Positions 9,969-21,507 are shown, counted from the stretch's first letter. The stretch is 64,000 nucleotides of DNA from Methylococcus mesophilus (GCF_026247885.1 NZ_CP110921.1:4037501-4101500), one strand, 5' to 3'. A program made the numbers and translations. The notes: a model not told the origin generated them from the sequence alone.

Positions 9969-12900
9969 TTAAACCTCCGTCCGGCCTTTGAGGACGCGCG
10001 CCAGCCAGGATGACTTCTCTGTCGCACCCGCAGTTCCGTTTCCGCCAGGCCGCCTGCGTTCCTCATGCCCCTCGCCCGGCTTGTGGGTGTGCGGCATGAG
10101 TTCGGACAGGTCCTTCTCCACATTGACCAGGAAGGCCTTGAATTCGGGCGTCTGGGTATTGGCATCGCCTAGGAACGGCGTCAGGGTGTTGGCGATATAG
10201 CCCTTCCTGGTCGCGCCGGTGAAGCCCCAGTGGATCGGGATGCCGATCTGGTGCACGGTCTGGCCCGCGACCTTCAGCGCCTTGATGCGTTTGGTCACCA
10301 ACGCCACCGCCTTGATGCGGCCGCGCCTGGAGCGCACGACCACCTTCTCGCCGTTGGCGATGCCGAGTTCCGCCGCCAGCGCCTCGCCGATTTCGACGAA
10401 CTGCTCCGGCTGGAGCGAGGCGTTGATCCGGGCATGCTTGGTCCAGAAGTGGAAGTGCTCGGTGAGGCGGTAGGTGGTCGCGACGTAAGGGAATTCCTCA
10501 CGTCTGCCGAGCATGGCCTTGTCGCCCGCGAACACGCGCGCCGCCGGGTTGCTGATCACCTTGCTGTGCAGCGGGTTGGCCGCCAGCGGCGTTTCGAACG
10601 GCTCGTAATGCTCCGGGAAGGGGCCTTCGGCCATCAGGTGCCGCGCGAACAGCCGGCCCACCCCTTCGTCGGTCATGATGAAGGGCGACACGCCGCTGTC
10701 GGGGCCGGCGTCAGCCTTGAAGTCCGGCACGTCCAGCCCGCTCCACTTGCTGCCGTCCCATTCGATCAGCTTGCGCTTTCCGTCCCAGGGCTTGCCGGCG
10801 GGATCGCAGGAGGCGCGGTTGTACAGGATCCGCCGGTTCAGCGGCCAGGCCCAGGCCCAGTTGGGCGCGATGCCGAGCCCGGTGGGGTCCGAGGTGTCGC
10901 GCCGGGCCATTTGGTTGCCGGCCTCGGTCCAGGCGCCGCAGAAGATCCAGGTACCGCTGGCGGTGCTGCCGTCGTCGCGGAGCTGGGCGAAACTGGACAA
11001 CTGTTGCCCGGCCTTGACCAGCACTTTCGTCGGGTCTTTGGGATCGGTGAGGTCGGCCAGGGCTTGGCCGTTGAACTCCTTCGCCAGTTCGTCCGGTGCC
11101 GGCGCTGCCGGAATCCGGTAAGGCCAGTGCAGACCGAGGATCGGATCGGGGAAGGCACCACCTTCCTGCCGGTACAGTTCACGGATTTGGATGAACAGCT
11201 CGGCCATGATGTCGATGTCGGTGCGGCATTCGCCCGGCGGCTCGGCGCCTTTCCAGTGCCACTGCAGCCAGCGAGAACTGTTGACCAACGAGCCGTCCTC
11301 CTCGGCGAAGCAGGTGGTGGGCAGGCGGAACACCTCGGTCTGGATGGCTTCCGGCTTCACCTCGTGGTATTCGCCGTGGTCCTGCCAGAACTCCGAAGTC
11401 TCCGTCGCCAGCGGGTCCATCACCACCAGGAACTTCAGCTTGGACAGCGCGGAGGTGATCTTGGCCTTGTTGGGGAAGGAAGCCAGCGGATTGAAGCCCT
11501 GGCAGAAATGGCCGGTCAGCTTCCCCTGTTCCATCTGGTCGAACACCCGCAGGCCGTCGTAGACCTGGTCGAGCTTGGGCAGCCAGTCATAGCAGAAGTC
11601 GTTGTCCGCGGTCGCCGCCTTGCCGTACCAAGCCTTCATCAGGCTGGTATGGAACTTGGGATAGTTCGACCAGTAGTTGACCTGCCCCGGCCTCAGGGGC
11701 TTAGGTGTCCGCTTGTCCAGGTAGGCGGCGCGGGTCGTCTCCTCGTCGCGGCCAAGGTTCATGTAGCCCGGCAGCTGGTCGGACAGCAGTCCCAGGTCGG
11801 TCAGGCCCTGGATGTTGGAATGGCCGCGCAGGGCATTGACGCCTCCCCCCGGCATCCCGATGTTGCCCAGCAGCAGCTGCAGGATCGCCAGCGTCCGGAT
11901 GTTCTGGGCGCCGATGCTGTGCTGGGTCCAGCCGAGGGCGTACAGGCTGGTCAGGGTGCGGGTCGGGACCGCAGTGGAGGCGATCGTCTCGCAGACCTTC
12001 AGGTACAGCTCCCTGGGCGTGCCGGAAATGTCGCAGACCGTGTCCACGGTGTAGCGGGAGACATGCTGCTTCAACAGGTTCAGCACGCAGCGGGGATGCT
12101 GCAGGGTCTCGTCGACCTGGGCATAGCCCTGGCCATCCAGCTCGTACTGCCAGCTCGCCTTGTCGTATTTGCGGGCGCTCTCGTCGTAGCCGGAGAACAG
12201 CCCGTCGTCGAAGCCGAAATCCTCGCGCACGATGAAGCTGGCGTTGGTGTACGCCTTCACGTACTCGTGCTGGATCGCATCGTGCTCGAACAGGTAGCGG
12301 ATCACGCCGCTCAGGAAGGCGATGTCGGTGCCCACCCGGATCGGCGCGTACAAATCCGCCACCGAAGCCGTGCGATTGAAGCGCGGATCGACCACGATCA
12401 GCCTGGCCTTGTTGTGCGCCTTGGCTTCCACTACCCATTTGAAGCCGACCGGATGCGCTTCGGCGGCATTGCCGCCCATCACCAGAATGACGTTCGCATT
12501 CTTGATGTCCATCCAGGTATTGGTCATGGCGCCGCGACCGAATGTCGGAGCAAGACTTGCCACCGTCGGTGCGTGTCAGACCCGTGCCTGGTTGTCGAGT
12601 GCGACCACTCCTAAGCTGCGGAGAACCTTGTGGGTGAGGTAACCGGCCTCGTTGGACGAAGCGGAAGCGGCCAGGAAGCCGACCGTGGGCCAGCGGTTGA
12701 CCGTCTGGCCCTGGCCATTGCGGGCGACGAAATTCCGGTCGCGGTCTGCCTTGACCAGTTTCGCGATGCGCTCCAGCGCGAAGTCCCAGCCGACGCGGGT
12801 CCACGTCTTGGCGCCCGGCGCCCGGTATTCCGGAAACTTGGTGCGGGTCGGGCTGTGGACGAAGTCGAGCAGGCCGGCGCCCTTGGGGCAGAGGCTGCCG

Positions 12901-13163
12901 CGGCTGACCGGATGGTCCGGGTCGCCCTCGATGTGGATGATCTCGGCCTTGGCGTTCTTGGCGCCGTCACCGAGGCTGTACAGGATGAGGCCGCAAGCTA
13001 CCGAGCAATACGGGCAGGTATTGCGGGTTTCCGTCGTGCGCGCCAGCTTGAACTGTCGCACTTCCGCCAGCGCCTCGCGGGGCGAAAACCCCATGACGGC
13101 CAGCGAGGAACCCCCGAGCGATGCGGCACTCAGTCTGAAAAACTGGCGCCGGGTGACTTGCAT
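9969..13163 (-). CDS. fdnG: Formate dehydrogenase-N alpha subunit, selenocysteine-containing
   Basis: This is the catalytic subunit, 1064 residues counting the selenocysteine. It oxidises formate to CO2 at a bis-MGD molybdenum or tungsten centre on the periplasmic side. The twin-arginine signal [10 protein letters not shown] near the N-terminus directs Tat export of the folded enzyme. A [4Fe-4S] site is seen in [10 protein letters not shown]. The reading frame meets TGA at 12576-12578 and then continues in the same frame for about 870 codons. The context is [19 protein letters not shown], matching E. coli FdnG, whose selenocysteine is also residue 196. The TGA is therefore read as Sec and is not a frameshift or pseudogene. 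The start at 13163 is supported by AGGAGG; a longer open frame upstream adds no signal-like sequence. Expression needs selABCD, which are not in the window. Confidence 0.96.
12536..12578 (-). promoter_or_regulatory. UGA selenocysteine codon and SECIS hairpin of fdnG
   Basis: The TGA at 12578-12576 is followed at once by sequence able to form the bacterial SECIS stem-loop that SelB recognises. The apical mini-helix GCAAGTCTTGC lies at 12560-12550, 16 bases after the codon. Outer arms ACCGA and TCGGT flank it. The element is almost the same as my recollection of the E. coli fdnG SECIS, including the AGTCT loop region. It lies inside the coding sequence, as is usual in bacteria. Confidence 0.85.
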
Positions 13164-13521
13164 GACGTCCTCCTGCGGGAAAAGTCTGACAACGGAGCAA
13201 GGTAATCGTACGGCGATTGTAAGCCTTCGGCGACCCTTCAGCCATCGTACCCCAAAGCTATGAGCTCGACACCGGCATAGCCGGATGGGTTGACTGCCGC
13301 CGTTTGTCCGACGGAATTCAGGCGTTCCGAGTTTATTCGCCGTTCGGCGCGTCATCCCGTCAGGCTCCTACTGTCACATTTTCCGTCTATAAGTTGATAC
13401 GTGCAGGACGAATGCTGATGCGACGTCGGTGTCCTGCCCGTGCGCTAGTGGGGCTGGCGGAGGATATTTCAGAGCAAATTGTTAATGGTGTGCGCTGTTT
13501 CATTTCAAGGAGGTAACGCGT
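13164..13521. other. Intergenic region between divergent fdnG and multihaem lipoprotein genes
   Basis: About 360 bases separate the divergent genes and should carry promoters in both directions. No clear -35/-10 pair or sigma-54 element was found. A very strong Shine-Dalgarno sequence, AAGGAGGT (13507-13514), faces the plus strand and precedes a short TTG-initiated frame described separately. Confidence 0.5.
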
Positions 13522-13592
13522 TTGCCGAAGGCTAATGGCCTTCCAGGAAGCTTGCGGCGGAGCGGCGCGGATCTGGATGCTTTTACGATGGC

Positions 13593-13596
<4 letters not shown>
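13522..13596 (+). CDS. Possible 24-codon leader peptide upstream of the multihaem lipoprotein
   Basis: A TTG at 13522 stands seven bases after the perfect Shine-Dalgarno sequence AAGGAGGT. The frame runs 24 codons and ends in TGA at 13594-13596, overlapping the ATG at 13593 of the next gene (ATGA). The peptide would read LPKANGLPGSLRRSGADLDA and four more residues. Coupled translation of the downstream gene is plausible. The peptide itself matches nothing I know. TTG starts are uncommon, so this is tentative. Confidence 0.3.
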
Positions 13597-14753
<1,157 letters not shown>

Positions 14754-14805
14754 TAACTCACATTATTGATCGAGTGGGTGGGTTTTCCTGATTCAGGCAT
14801 TTCTC

Positions 14806-17661
14806 ATGATTAACGATAGGGGGTTAGCCGTGAACCGGATATTTTCGTGTCTGATGTGGCGCGTTCCATTGATCGTGTTAATTGGTGCTGGGTTATGGGT
14901 ATATGGGAGTGCCGTACGGGCTGATATCCCAGCGAATATTCCGCAAGAGCTGAAAGCTGCGGTTGGCCAGTCCATGCGCAGCGTCGAGGCGACAGGTCTC
15001 CACCGTTACGTGTCGCAGAATCCCTCGAACGGATTGGCTTTGGGCTTTGATCCCGAGGGGATGCGGCTGGCACCGGCAGAGGGGGCGCCGGGCTGGCAGT
15101 TGGGGCTCAAGCTGAAGGCCTATGGCCTGCCCGGAGCGACGCGCCCGGTGCAGGAGGCCGAACTGGCCGCCATAGGACAAAGGATCGAATACCGCCGCGG
15201 GCCGATCACCGAATGGTATGAAAACAGGCCGGAAGGCCTGGAACAGGGCTTTACCCTGGCTCAGCCCCCCGTTGGCGGTGCCGGCACTATTGAACTGGTG
15301 CTCGGAATGAGCGGCGAGTTGCGGGCCGAGTTGGATGGTGATGCGCATGGCGTCCGGCTCAGCGATAAGGACGGCCACGCCGTGCTCGCCTACCGGAATC
15401 TTGACGTAGTCGATGCGCAAGGCCGGCACCTGCCGGCATGGCTGGCACTGGCCGGGGAAAGCCTGGCAATCCGTGTGGACACCCGAGGTGCGGTCTGGCC
15501 GGTCGTAGTGGATCCCGAGATCTACAGCCTTGGGGCGAAGCTGACGGCGCAGAATCCGGATGGAAGCAGTGATTCCCAGGCCAGCGGCCACTCCGGCTGG
15601 GCGATCGCTTTGTCCCAGGACGGCAACACTGCCCTGGTGGGAGCGAACGGAGCCTCGATGGCCGGTCTGGAAAAGGCCGGCGCGGTGTATGTGTACAAGC
15701 GCAACGGTCAGACCTGGGCGATCCAGCAGAAGTTGACGGCTAAAAACCCTGACGGAAGCGACGATGGGACCGGCGGGGGCTTTTTCGGCTATTCGGTTGC
15801 TCTTTCCGCGGACGGCAATACGGCCCTCGTGGGCGCCTATGGCGGTCGGGTGTCCGGCAACGCCCAGGCCGGCGCGGTATATGTCTACGCTTACGACAGC
15901 GGTGCCTGGGCGGTTCAGCAGAAGCTTACGGCCCAAACGAACGCGGGCGACGATGTTCAAGCCGCTGCCTCTTTCGGCTACTCGGTCGCGCTGTCCGCGG
16001 ACGGCAAGACCGCCCTGGTGGGTGCCACCGGGTACAAGGAGGCCGGTCTGGCTCTCGCAGGCTCGGCCTACCTTTACGGGCGTACCGGCGCTCACTGGAG
16101 CTTCCGGCAAAAGCTGACGGCGACAAACAAAGACGGCAGCGAGGACGCCCAGCTGTTCGCCGCCTTTGGCGCATCGACCGCGTTATCCGAAGATGGCGGC
16201 ACCGCTCTGGTCGGCGCGCCGGGCTATACCGTCGCCGGCGGGCAATATGCGGGCGCGGCGTATTTGTTCGGTCGGACAGGTTCCAGCTGGACGTTGCAGG
16301 ACAAGCTGATCGCACAAACGAGCGATGGAGAGGATACCGAGGCGAACTCCGGCTTTGGTGCCAAGGTCGTTCTCTCGTCGGATGGTATGACGGCCTTGGT
16401 GGGCGCCCCTGGGCGCAACGTGGGCACGGACATGTACGCGGGAGCGGCCTATGTTTATGGTCGCACGGGCGGGAGTTGGAGCGTTCGCCAAAAGTTGACG
16501 GCACAGGCCGACGGTAACGTCGATGATTCGCAGGCCGGTGCCCTGTTCGGCAGTTCCATCGCGCTGTCGCCCCACGGCGATGCCGCCGTCATCGGCGGGC
16601 CGGGTGCCGCAGTGAGTGGTCAGGAGTCGGCAGGAGCCCTGTACTCCTATCGCCTCTCGGAAGAGGGGTGGTCGATCCGGCAGAAGCTGACGGCTCGGAC
16701 CAGCGCGGGGAGCGATATCACGGCAAACGCCTATTTCGGTTATCCGGTTGCCTTGTCGTCGGACGGTGCGATCCTCATGGTCGGGGCCAATCGGACGGCG
16801 GTCTCGGGTTTGGCTGAAGCGGGCGCAGTGTATGCGACGGCCAAGGCGGCCACCACTGTGGCGCTGACGGCATCGAATGTCCGTCCACGCTACGGCGACG
16901 TCGTCAGCTTGACCTCAGAAGTATCCGGCAGTTCGCCCACGGGTCCGGTCAGCTTCCACGACAGCGGCAAGGAGCTTGGCAGCGCCAATTTGAGCAACGG
17001 TCGAGCGGTATTGGCGATAAATACGCTCGGTCTCGGCAGCCACAGCATCACCGCTCATTACGGTGGCGATGCGGGCAACGTGGCCAATGACAGCAGCCCG
17101 GTCAGCGTGGAGGTCGTTGACGACACCCCACCCCTTATTACGCTGAACAGCCCGGCTGACGGCCAGAGCTATCTGCAGAACAGCAGCGTCATCGCCGACT
17201 ATGTGTGCGCCGACGCTGTTTCCGGAGTTGCCGGCTGCGCCGGTCCCGTGGCCTCGGGGGCGCCGGTCGATACCTCCAAGCGCGGTGCTGCCTCCTTCAC
17301 CGTCGTCGCAAAGGATGGTGCCGGCAACACCGCCTCCGTGACCCACAGCTATAAGGTCACTCCTCTCTTTTCCATTTTGACCGTCGTGCGATCCGGTTCG
17401 GGAGCCGTGACCAGTTCTCCTCCGGGTATTGCTTGCGGCAAGCAATGCGGTGCCGTATTTGCAAAGGGTGCCTACGTCACGCTGACCGCGACGCCGGCCG
17501 GCGGTTTTCAATTCGGTGGTTGGAAGGGACCCTGCGTAGGAACAGGACCTTGCATAGTGACCGTGAATGGTCTCAAGCAGGTCAAGGCATACTTCAAGCC
17601 GATTCCACGCCCGCCCAAAACGGCTGGGACAGACGCTGGGGAGAGCGAGCCCGACGATTAG
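14806..17661 (+). CDS. Secreted FG-GAP beta-propeller protein with Ig-like and InlB-like domains
   Basis: This 951-residue exported protein has no visible enzymatic motif. A signal-anchor-like segment (about 17-40) precedes an N-terminal region of about 200 residues. Seven repeats of about 60 residues follow (about 245-670), each opening with an LTAQNPDG-like strand and containing a DGNTALVGA-type FG-GAP motif. Seven copies suit a seven-bladed propeller. Next come a bacterial Ig-like domain (about 685-775, GPVSFHDSGKELGSANLSNG), a second Ig-like region with two cysteines, and a C-terminal InlB-like domain (about 873-940, GGFQFGGWKGPCVGTGPC). That last domain resembles those of the cytochrome lipoprotein just upstream. 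The start at 14806 is kept; the in-frame GTG at 14830 has a purine-rich GGGGG upstream and is an alternative. A surface adhesive or scaffolding role is an inference. Confidence 0.8.
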   Translation: MINDRGLAVNRIFSCLMWRVPLIVLIGAGLWVYGSAVRADIPANIPQELKAAVGQSMRSVEATGLHRYVSQNPSNGLALGFDPEGMRLAPAEGAPGWQLGLKLKAYGLPGATRPVQEAELAAIGQRIEYRRGPITEWYENRPEGLEQGFTLAQPPVGGAGTIELVLGMSGELRAELDGDAHGVRLSDKDGHAVLAYRNLDVVDAQGRHLPAWLALAGESLAIRVDTRGAVWPVVVDPEIYSLGAKLTAQNPDGSSDSQASGHSGWAIALSQDGNTALVGANGASMAGLEKAGAVYVYKRNGQTWAIQQKLTAKNPDGSDDGTGGGFFGYSVALSADGNTALVGAYGGRVSGNAQAGAVYVYAYDSGAWAVQQKLTAQTNAGDDVQAAASFGYSVALSADGKTALVGATGYKEAGLALAGSAYLYGRTGAHWSFRQKLTATNKDGSEDAQLFAAFGASTALSEDGGTALVGAPGYTVAGGQYAGAAYLFGRTGSSWTLQDKLIAQTSDGEDTEANSGFGAKVVLSSDGMTALVGAPGRNVGTDMYAGAAYVYGRTGGSWSVRQKLTAQADGNVDDSQAGALFGSSIALSPHGDAAVIGGPGAAVSGQESAGALYSYRLSEEGWSIRQKLTARTSAGSDITANAYFGYPVALSSDGAILMVGANRTAVSGLAEAGAVYATAKAATTVALTASNVRPRYGDVVSLTSEVSGSSPTGPVSFHDSGKELGSANLSNGRAVLAINTLGLGSHSITAHYGGDAGNVANDSSPVSVEVVDDTPPLITLNSPADGQSYLQNSSVIADYVCADAVSGVAGCAGPVASGAPVDTSKRGAASFTVVAKDGAGNTASVTHSYKVTPLFSILTVVRSGSGAVTSSPPGIACGKQCGAVFAKGAYVTLTATPAGGFQFGGWKGPCVGTGPCIVTVNGLKQVKAYFKPIPRPPKTAGTDAGESEPDD

Positions 17662-18031
17662 ACCAGCGCCTGCCGGATCGGAACGCATCGCCAACGGACC
17701 TATGCAACCGGCCCTATTTTTCCGTACGCATGAGCAACGTCATGCATTGATGTTTAATTGCACGCGCGTTCGAAATTGCATGGCCGGGTTGATGAGTTGC
17801 GACGGTTGTTCGGGTTCCATAGCTGTGGGGTCAGCCTCCGATCCGCGGATTTTCGGATAGGGATAGACTCGCTTGCGTTTTCGATCCGGTTTGACGCCTC
17901 GGGCGCCGGCTGATGATGGCTCAAGGCGGCCCCGTCGTTGGCCGGGGTTTCAAACAGGCCTCCGACCGCCCAGTCAGAGCGAAAAGGGTATATTGTCCAG
18001 ACTTGTTCCCGCCTGATGCGAGGTATGGGCG
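17662..18031 (+). other. Intergenic region, nothing recognised
   Basis: These 370 bases hold no open frame with a credible start, no clear terminator hairpin with a T-run and no repeat. The only functional sequence I can point to is the ribosome binding site GAGGTATGGG just before the pcm start. Confidence 0.4.
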
Positions 18032-18709
18032 ATGAGTCTGTCCCAGATGATGCGAGACCTCGAGGCAGAGGTCTCGCTGACGCGCCATCTCACCGGCCGC
18101 AGCGTGCTGTCGCCCGGCGTGATGAAAGCCATGCGCAAGGTTCCGCGGAATCGCTTCGTGCCTGCCGACCGGGTGCCGTTCGCTTTCGACAACGGTCCGG
18201 TTCCCATCGGCTGCGGCCAGACCATCTCCCAGCCCTTCATCGTCGCGCTGATGACCGATTTGCTGAATCCGAGGGAAGACTCGGTCATCCTCGAAATCGG
18301 CGCCGGTTCCGGTTATCAGGCGGCGGTCCTGTCGCGGCTGGTGAAGCGGGTCTATACGGTCGAGATCATTCCGGAACTGGGCGAACTGGCGGCTGACAGG
18401 CTGAAAAAGCTCGGCTACCGCAATGTGGAAGTCCGCATCGGCGACGGGTATTTCGGCTGGTCCGAGCACGCGCCCTACGACGGCATCATCGTCACCGCGG
18501 CGGCGCCGTACTTTCCCGAGCTTTTGATCGAACAGCTCAAACCGGGGGGGCGCATGGTGATTCCGGTCGGCCTGCCTTACCACCACCAGGAGTTGATGAC
18601 GGTCGACAAGAACGTCCAGGGCGAAATCGAGACCTGCAGCGTGCTGCCCGTGGCTTTCGTGCCGCTGACCGGCGAAGGCGAGTACCGGCCGGGGCCGGAA
18701 CGGGAATGA
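18032..18709 (+). CDS. pcm: Protein-L-isoaspartate O-methyltransferase
   Basis: This 225-residue cytosolic enzyme uses S-adenosylmethionine to methylate L-isoaspartyl residues in damaged proteins, allowing their repair. Family hallmarks are clear: RNRFVPADR, the substrate-proximal IGCGQTISQPFIVALM, the SAM-binding VILEIGAGSGYQAAVL, the post-I VYTVEIIPELG, and the DGIIVTAAAP and LKPGGRMVIPVG strands. GAGG is placed before the ATG at 18032. The rtcA GTG follows the pcm stop after one base, so the two are surely cotranscribed. Confidence 0.96.
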   Translation: MSLSQMMRDLEAEVSLTRHLTGRSVLSPGVMKAMRKVPRNRFVPADRVPFAFDNGPVPIGCGQTISQPFIVALMTDLLNPREDSVILEIGAGSGYQAAVLSRLVKRVYTVEIIPELGELAADRLKKLGYRNVEVRIGDGYFGWSEHAPYDGIIVTAAAPYFPELLIEQLKPGGRMVIPVGLPYHHQELMTVDKNVQGEIETCSVLPVAFVPLTGEGEYRPGPERE

Positions 18710-18710
18710 C

Positions 18711-19796
18711 GTGGCATTGCTCCGCATCGACGGTTCTCACGGCGAAGGCGGCGGGCAGATTCTTCGCAGCGCCTTGAGCCTGGCGGCATTGACCGGCAGG
18801 GCGGTGCGCCTGGAGAAGATCCGTGCCCGCCGCCGGAAGCCAGGGCTGGCGGCGCAGCATCTCACCGCCGTGAGGGCGGCGGCCATGCTCTGCGACGCCC
18901 GGATCGAGGGCGCCGAGCTCGGCTCGCAGACACTGGAGTTCGTCCCGTGCAGGCCCGTCCGGGCGGGGGATTATGCGCTGGACGTAGGTGAGGCCCGCGA
19001 GGGCGGCAGCGCGGGCGCAGTGATGCTGGTGCTGCAGACGGTTCTGCCGCCGCTGGCCCTGGCCGAGGGCATCTCGACGGTCAGCCTGAGCGGCGGCACC
19101 CACGTGCCGATGAGCCCGCCTTTCGACTACGTCCGCGACGTCTGGCTGCCGACTCTGGCCCGCATGGGCCTGCAGGCCGCGCTGTCGCTGATCCGGTCCG
19201 GCTGGTATCCCGTCGGCAAGGGGGAGGTAGCGCTGACGGTGAAAGGTGCCCTGCGAACTCTGGGAGCCTTGCGCGTGGAGGACCGCGGCGTCCTGCAATC
19301 GGTCACGGGGCGCGCCCTGGCGGCGAACCTGCCGGCCCACATTCCGGAACGCATGGCCGCCCGAGCCCAGGCGTTCCTGGCCGAAGCGGGCATTGCCGCC
19401 GCCATTGAACCGGCCGTGCTGCCAGCGGCCTGTGCCGGTGCAGGCCTGTTCCTGACCGCCCGCTACGATCATTGCCTGGCCGGCTTCACTGCGCTGGGAC
19501 AAAGAGGCAAGCCTGCCGAACGGGTCGCCGAGGAAGCCTGTGTAGCGCTGCTGGCCCACTATCGTTCCGGCGCGGCCCTGGAGCAGCATCTGGCCGACCA
19601 GATCGTCCTGCCCGCCGCCTTGTGCCCGGAGGAGTCTTTGTTCAGCGTCGAGCGCATCAGTCCGCACCTGACCACCCATGCCTGGGTCGTGGAGCGCTTC
19701 GGGCTGGCGCGGGTGGATGTCCGGTCGGCGGAGAACGGGACCGGCCTCGTCAGAATCCGTGGAATGCCAGCGGGAGCGTGCCATGCCCATCCATAA
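18711..19796 (+). CDS. rtcA: RNA 3'-terminal phosphate cyclase
   Basis: This 361-residue enzyme converts an RNA 3'-phosphate to a 2',3'-cyclic phosphate through an enzyme-histidine-AMP intermediate. The N-terminal IDGSHGEGGGQILRSAL and the central SGGTHVPMSPPFDYVRDVW are typical of the family. The histidine-rich SPHLTTHAWVVE near residue 325 is where the adenylated histidine is expected. The start is GTG, one base after the pcm stop. RtcB and RtcR, its usual partners, are not next to it; instead polX overlaps its 3' end by 14 bases. A link to nucleic-acid repair in this operon is an inference. Confidence 0.94.
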   Translation: MALLRIDGSHGEGGGQILRSALSLAALTGRAVRLEKIRARRRKPGLAAQHLTAVRAAAMLCDARIEGAELGSQTLEFVPCRPVRAGDYALDVGEAREGGSAGAVMLVLQTVLPPLALAEGISTVSLSGGTHVPMSPPFDYVRDVWLPTLARMGLQAALSLIRSGWYPVGKGEVALTVKGALRTLGALRVEDRGVLQSVTGRALAANLPAHIPERMAARAQAFLAEAGIAAAIEPAVLPAACAGAGLFLTARYDHCLAGFTALGQRGKPAERVAEEACVALLAHYRSGAALEQHLADQIVLPAALCPEESLFSVERISPHLTTHAWVVERFGLARVDVRSAENGTGLVRIRGMPAGACHAHP

Positions 19797-21507
19797 TGCC
19801 GATATTGCCGCGATCTTCGAAGAAATCGCCGACCTGCTGGAGATCGAGGGCGCCAACGTGTTCCGGGTGCGGGCCTACCGCAACGCCGCGCGCACCCTGC
19901 AGGAGCTGGGTCGGGACGTGCGGACCATGCTGCACAAGGGCGAGGATCTGACCGAGCTGCCCGGCATCGGCGACGACCTCGCCGGCAAAATACGGGAGAT
20001 CGCCGAGACCGGCCGGTGCGCGGCGCTGGACAAGCTCCACAGGAAGCTGCCGCCGGCCATCACCGAACTGCTCAAGATCCCCGGATTGGGGCCGAAACGG
20101 GTGAAGGCGCTTTACCATGAACTCGACATCCATACCGTCGAGCAGCTGCAGCGCGCGGTCCGCGATCACCGCGTCCGGTCCCTGGCCGGCTTCGGCGACA
20201 AGACGGAAAGCCGCATCGCCGAAGCCCTGGCCGCTCGGGCCGGCGGGCCGGGACGTTTCAAGCTGGCCACCGCCGCCCAGTACGCCGAGCCGCTGGCCGC
20301 CTGGCTGCGCGCCGTGCCCGGCGTGCACCGGGCGGTGGTGGCGGGCAGCTACCGCCGGGCGCGGGAGACCGTGGGCGATATCGACATCCTGGTCACCGCC
20401 GGGCCGGACAGCCCGGTGATGGAGCGCTTCACCGCCTACGACGAGGTGGCGGAGGTGCTCTCGCACGGCCCGACCCGGGGCAGCGTCGTGCTCGGCTGCA
20501 AGCTGCAGGTCGATCTCCGGGTGGTCGCGCCGGAAAGTTACGGCGCGGCGCTGCACTACTTCACCGGCAGCAAGGCGCACAACATCGCCATCCGCCGGCT
20601 GGGGCAGGAGCGGGGGCTGAAGATCAACGAATATGGGGTGTTCGAGGGGAAGAAGCGCATCGGCGGCGAGACCGAGGAATCGGTGTTCCGGGCGGTGGGG
20701 CTGCCCTTCATCCCGGCGGAGCTGAGGGAGGACCGGGGCGAGATCGAGGCGGCCAGGGCAGGGCGCTTGCCGCAACTGGTGGAATTGGGCGACCTGAGAG
20801 GCGATCTCCACGTCCACACACGGGCCACGGATGGCCACAACAGCTCGCGGGAAATGGCCGAAGCCGCCCGGCAGCGGGGCTTCGAATACCTGGCCATCAC
20901 CGAGCATTCGCGCCGGCTGACCGTTGCCCACGGTCTCGACCCGCTGCGACTGACACAGCAGATCGACGAGATCGACCGGCTCAACGGCGAGCTGCGGGGC
21001 ATCACCCTGCTCAAGGGCATCGAAGTCGACATACTGGAAGACGGCCGGCTGGACCTGCCCGACGAGTTGCTGGGGCGGCTGGATCTGGTGGTCGGGGCGG
21101 TCCACAGCCGCTTCGAGCTGTCGCGCGCCAGGCAGACCGAGCGCATCCTGAAGGCCATGGATCACCCGCATTTCACCCTGCTGGCCCATCCCAGCGGCAG
21201 GCTCATCGAGCGGCGCGAGCCTTACGACGTGGACATGCCGCGCATCATCCGCAAGGCGAAGGAACGGGGCTGCTACCTGGAGCTGAACGCTCACCCCGAG
21301 CGGCTCGATCTGCTCGACACCTATTGCCAGGCGGCCAAGGCCGAAGGGGTGCTGGTCAGCATCAACTCCGATGCCCACAGCGTGCTGGATTTCGACCACC
21401 TCCGCTTCGGTGTCGGCCAGGCGCGGCGCGGCTGGCTGGAGCAGGGCGACGTGCTGAATACCCGTTCGCTCGACGCGCTGAGGCCGCTGCTGAAAAAGAC
21501 GATGTAG
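19783..21507 (+). CDS. polX: DNA polymerase/3'-5' exonuclease PolX
   Basis: This 574-residue family X polymerase should fill gaps in base-excision repair. It has an N-terminal 8-kDa-type region with helix-hairpin-helix motifs (TELPGIGDDLAGKI and KIPGLGPKRVK). The nucleotidyl-transferase core carries GSYRRARETVGDIDILVT, containing the DxD metal site. A C-terminal PHP domain (DLRGDLHVHTRATDG, ITEHSRRL, INSDAHS) is the likely exonuclease. Length matches bacterial PolX (about 570-575). The ATG at 19783 has GGGAG upstream and lies inside the rtcA coding end; a longer open frame upstream lacks family similarity. Confidence 0.95.
   Translation: MPIHNADIAAIFEEIADLLEIEGANVFRVRAYRNAARTLQELGRDVRTMLHKGEDLTELPGIGDDLAGKIREIAETGRCAALDKLHRKLPPAITELLKIPGLGPKRVKALYHELDIHTVEQLQRAVRDHRVRSLAGFGDKTESRIAEALAARAGGPGRFKLATAAQYAEPLAAWLRAVPGVHRAVVAGSYRRARETVGDIDILVTAGPDSPVMERFTAYDEVAEVLSHGPTRGSVVLGCKLQVDLRVVAPESYGAALHYFTGSKAHNIAIRRLGQERGLKINEYGVFEGKKRIGGETEESVFRAVGLPFIPAELREDRGEIEAARAGRLPQLVELGDLRGDLHVHTRATDGHNSSREMAEAARQRGFEYLAITEHSRRLTVAHGLDPLRLTQQIDEIDRLNGELRGITLLKGIEVDILEDGRLDLPDELLGRLDLVVGAVHSRFELSRARQTERILKAMDHPHFTLLAHPSGRLIERREPYDVDMPRIIRKAKERGCYLELNAHPERLDLLDTYCQAAKAEGVLVSINSDAHSVLDFDHLRFGVGQARRGWLEQGDVLNTRSLDALRPLLKKTM

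Noticed and set aside
12564-12578. Stop codon splitting the formate dehydrogenase alpha gene
   Set aside because: The frame is the same on both sides, the residue matches the known selenocysteine position and a SECIS hairpin follows.
10230-12614. 794-codon open frame antisense to fdnG
   Set aside because: Its translation has no domain or signal and is a product of the high GC content; the fdnG frame is strongly supported.
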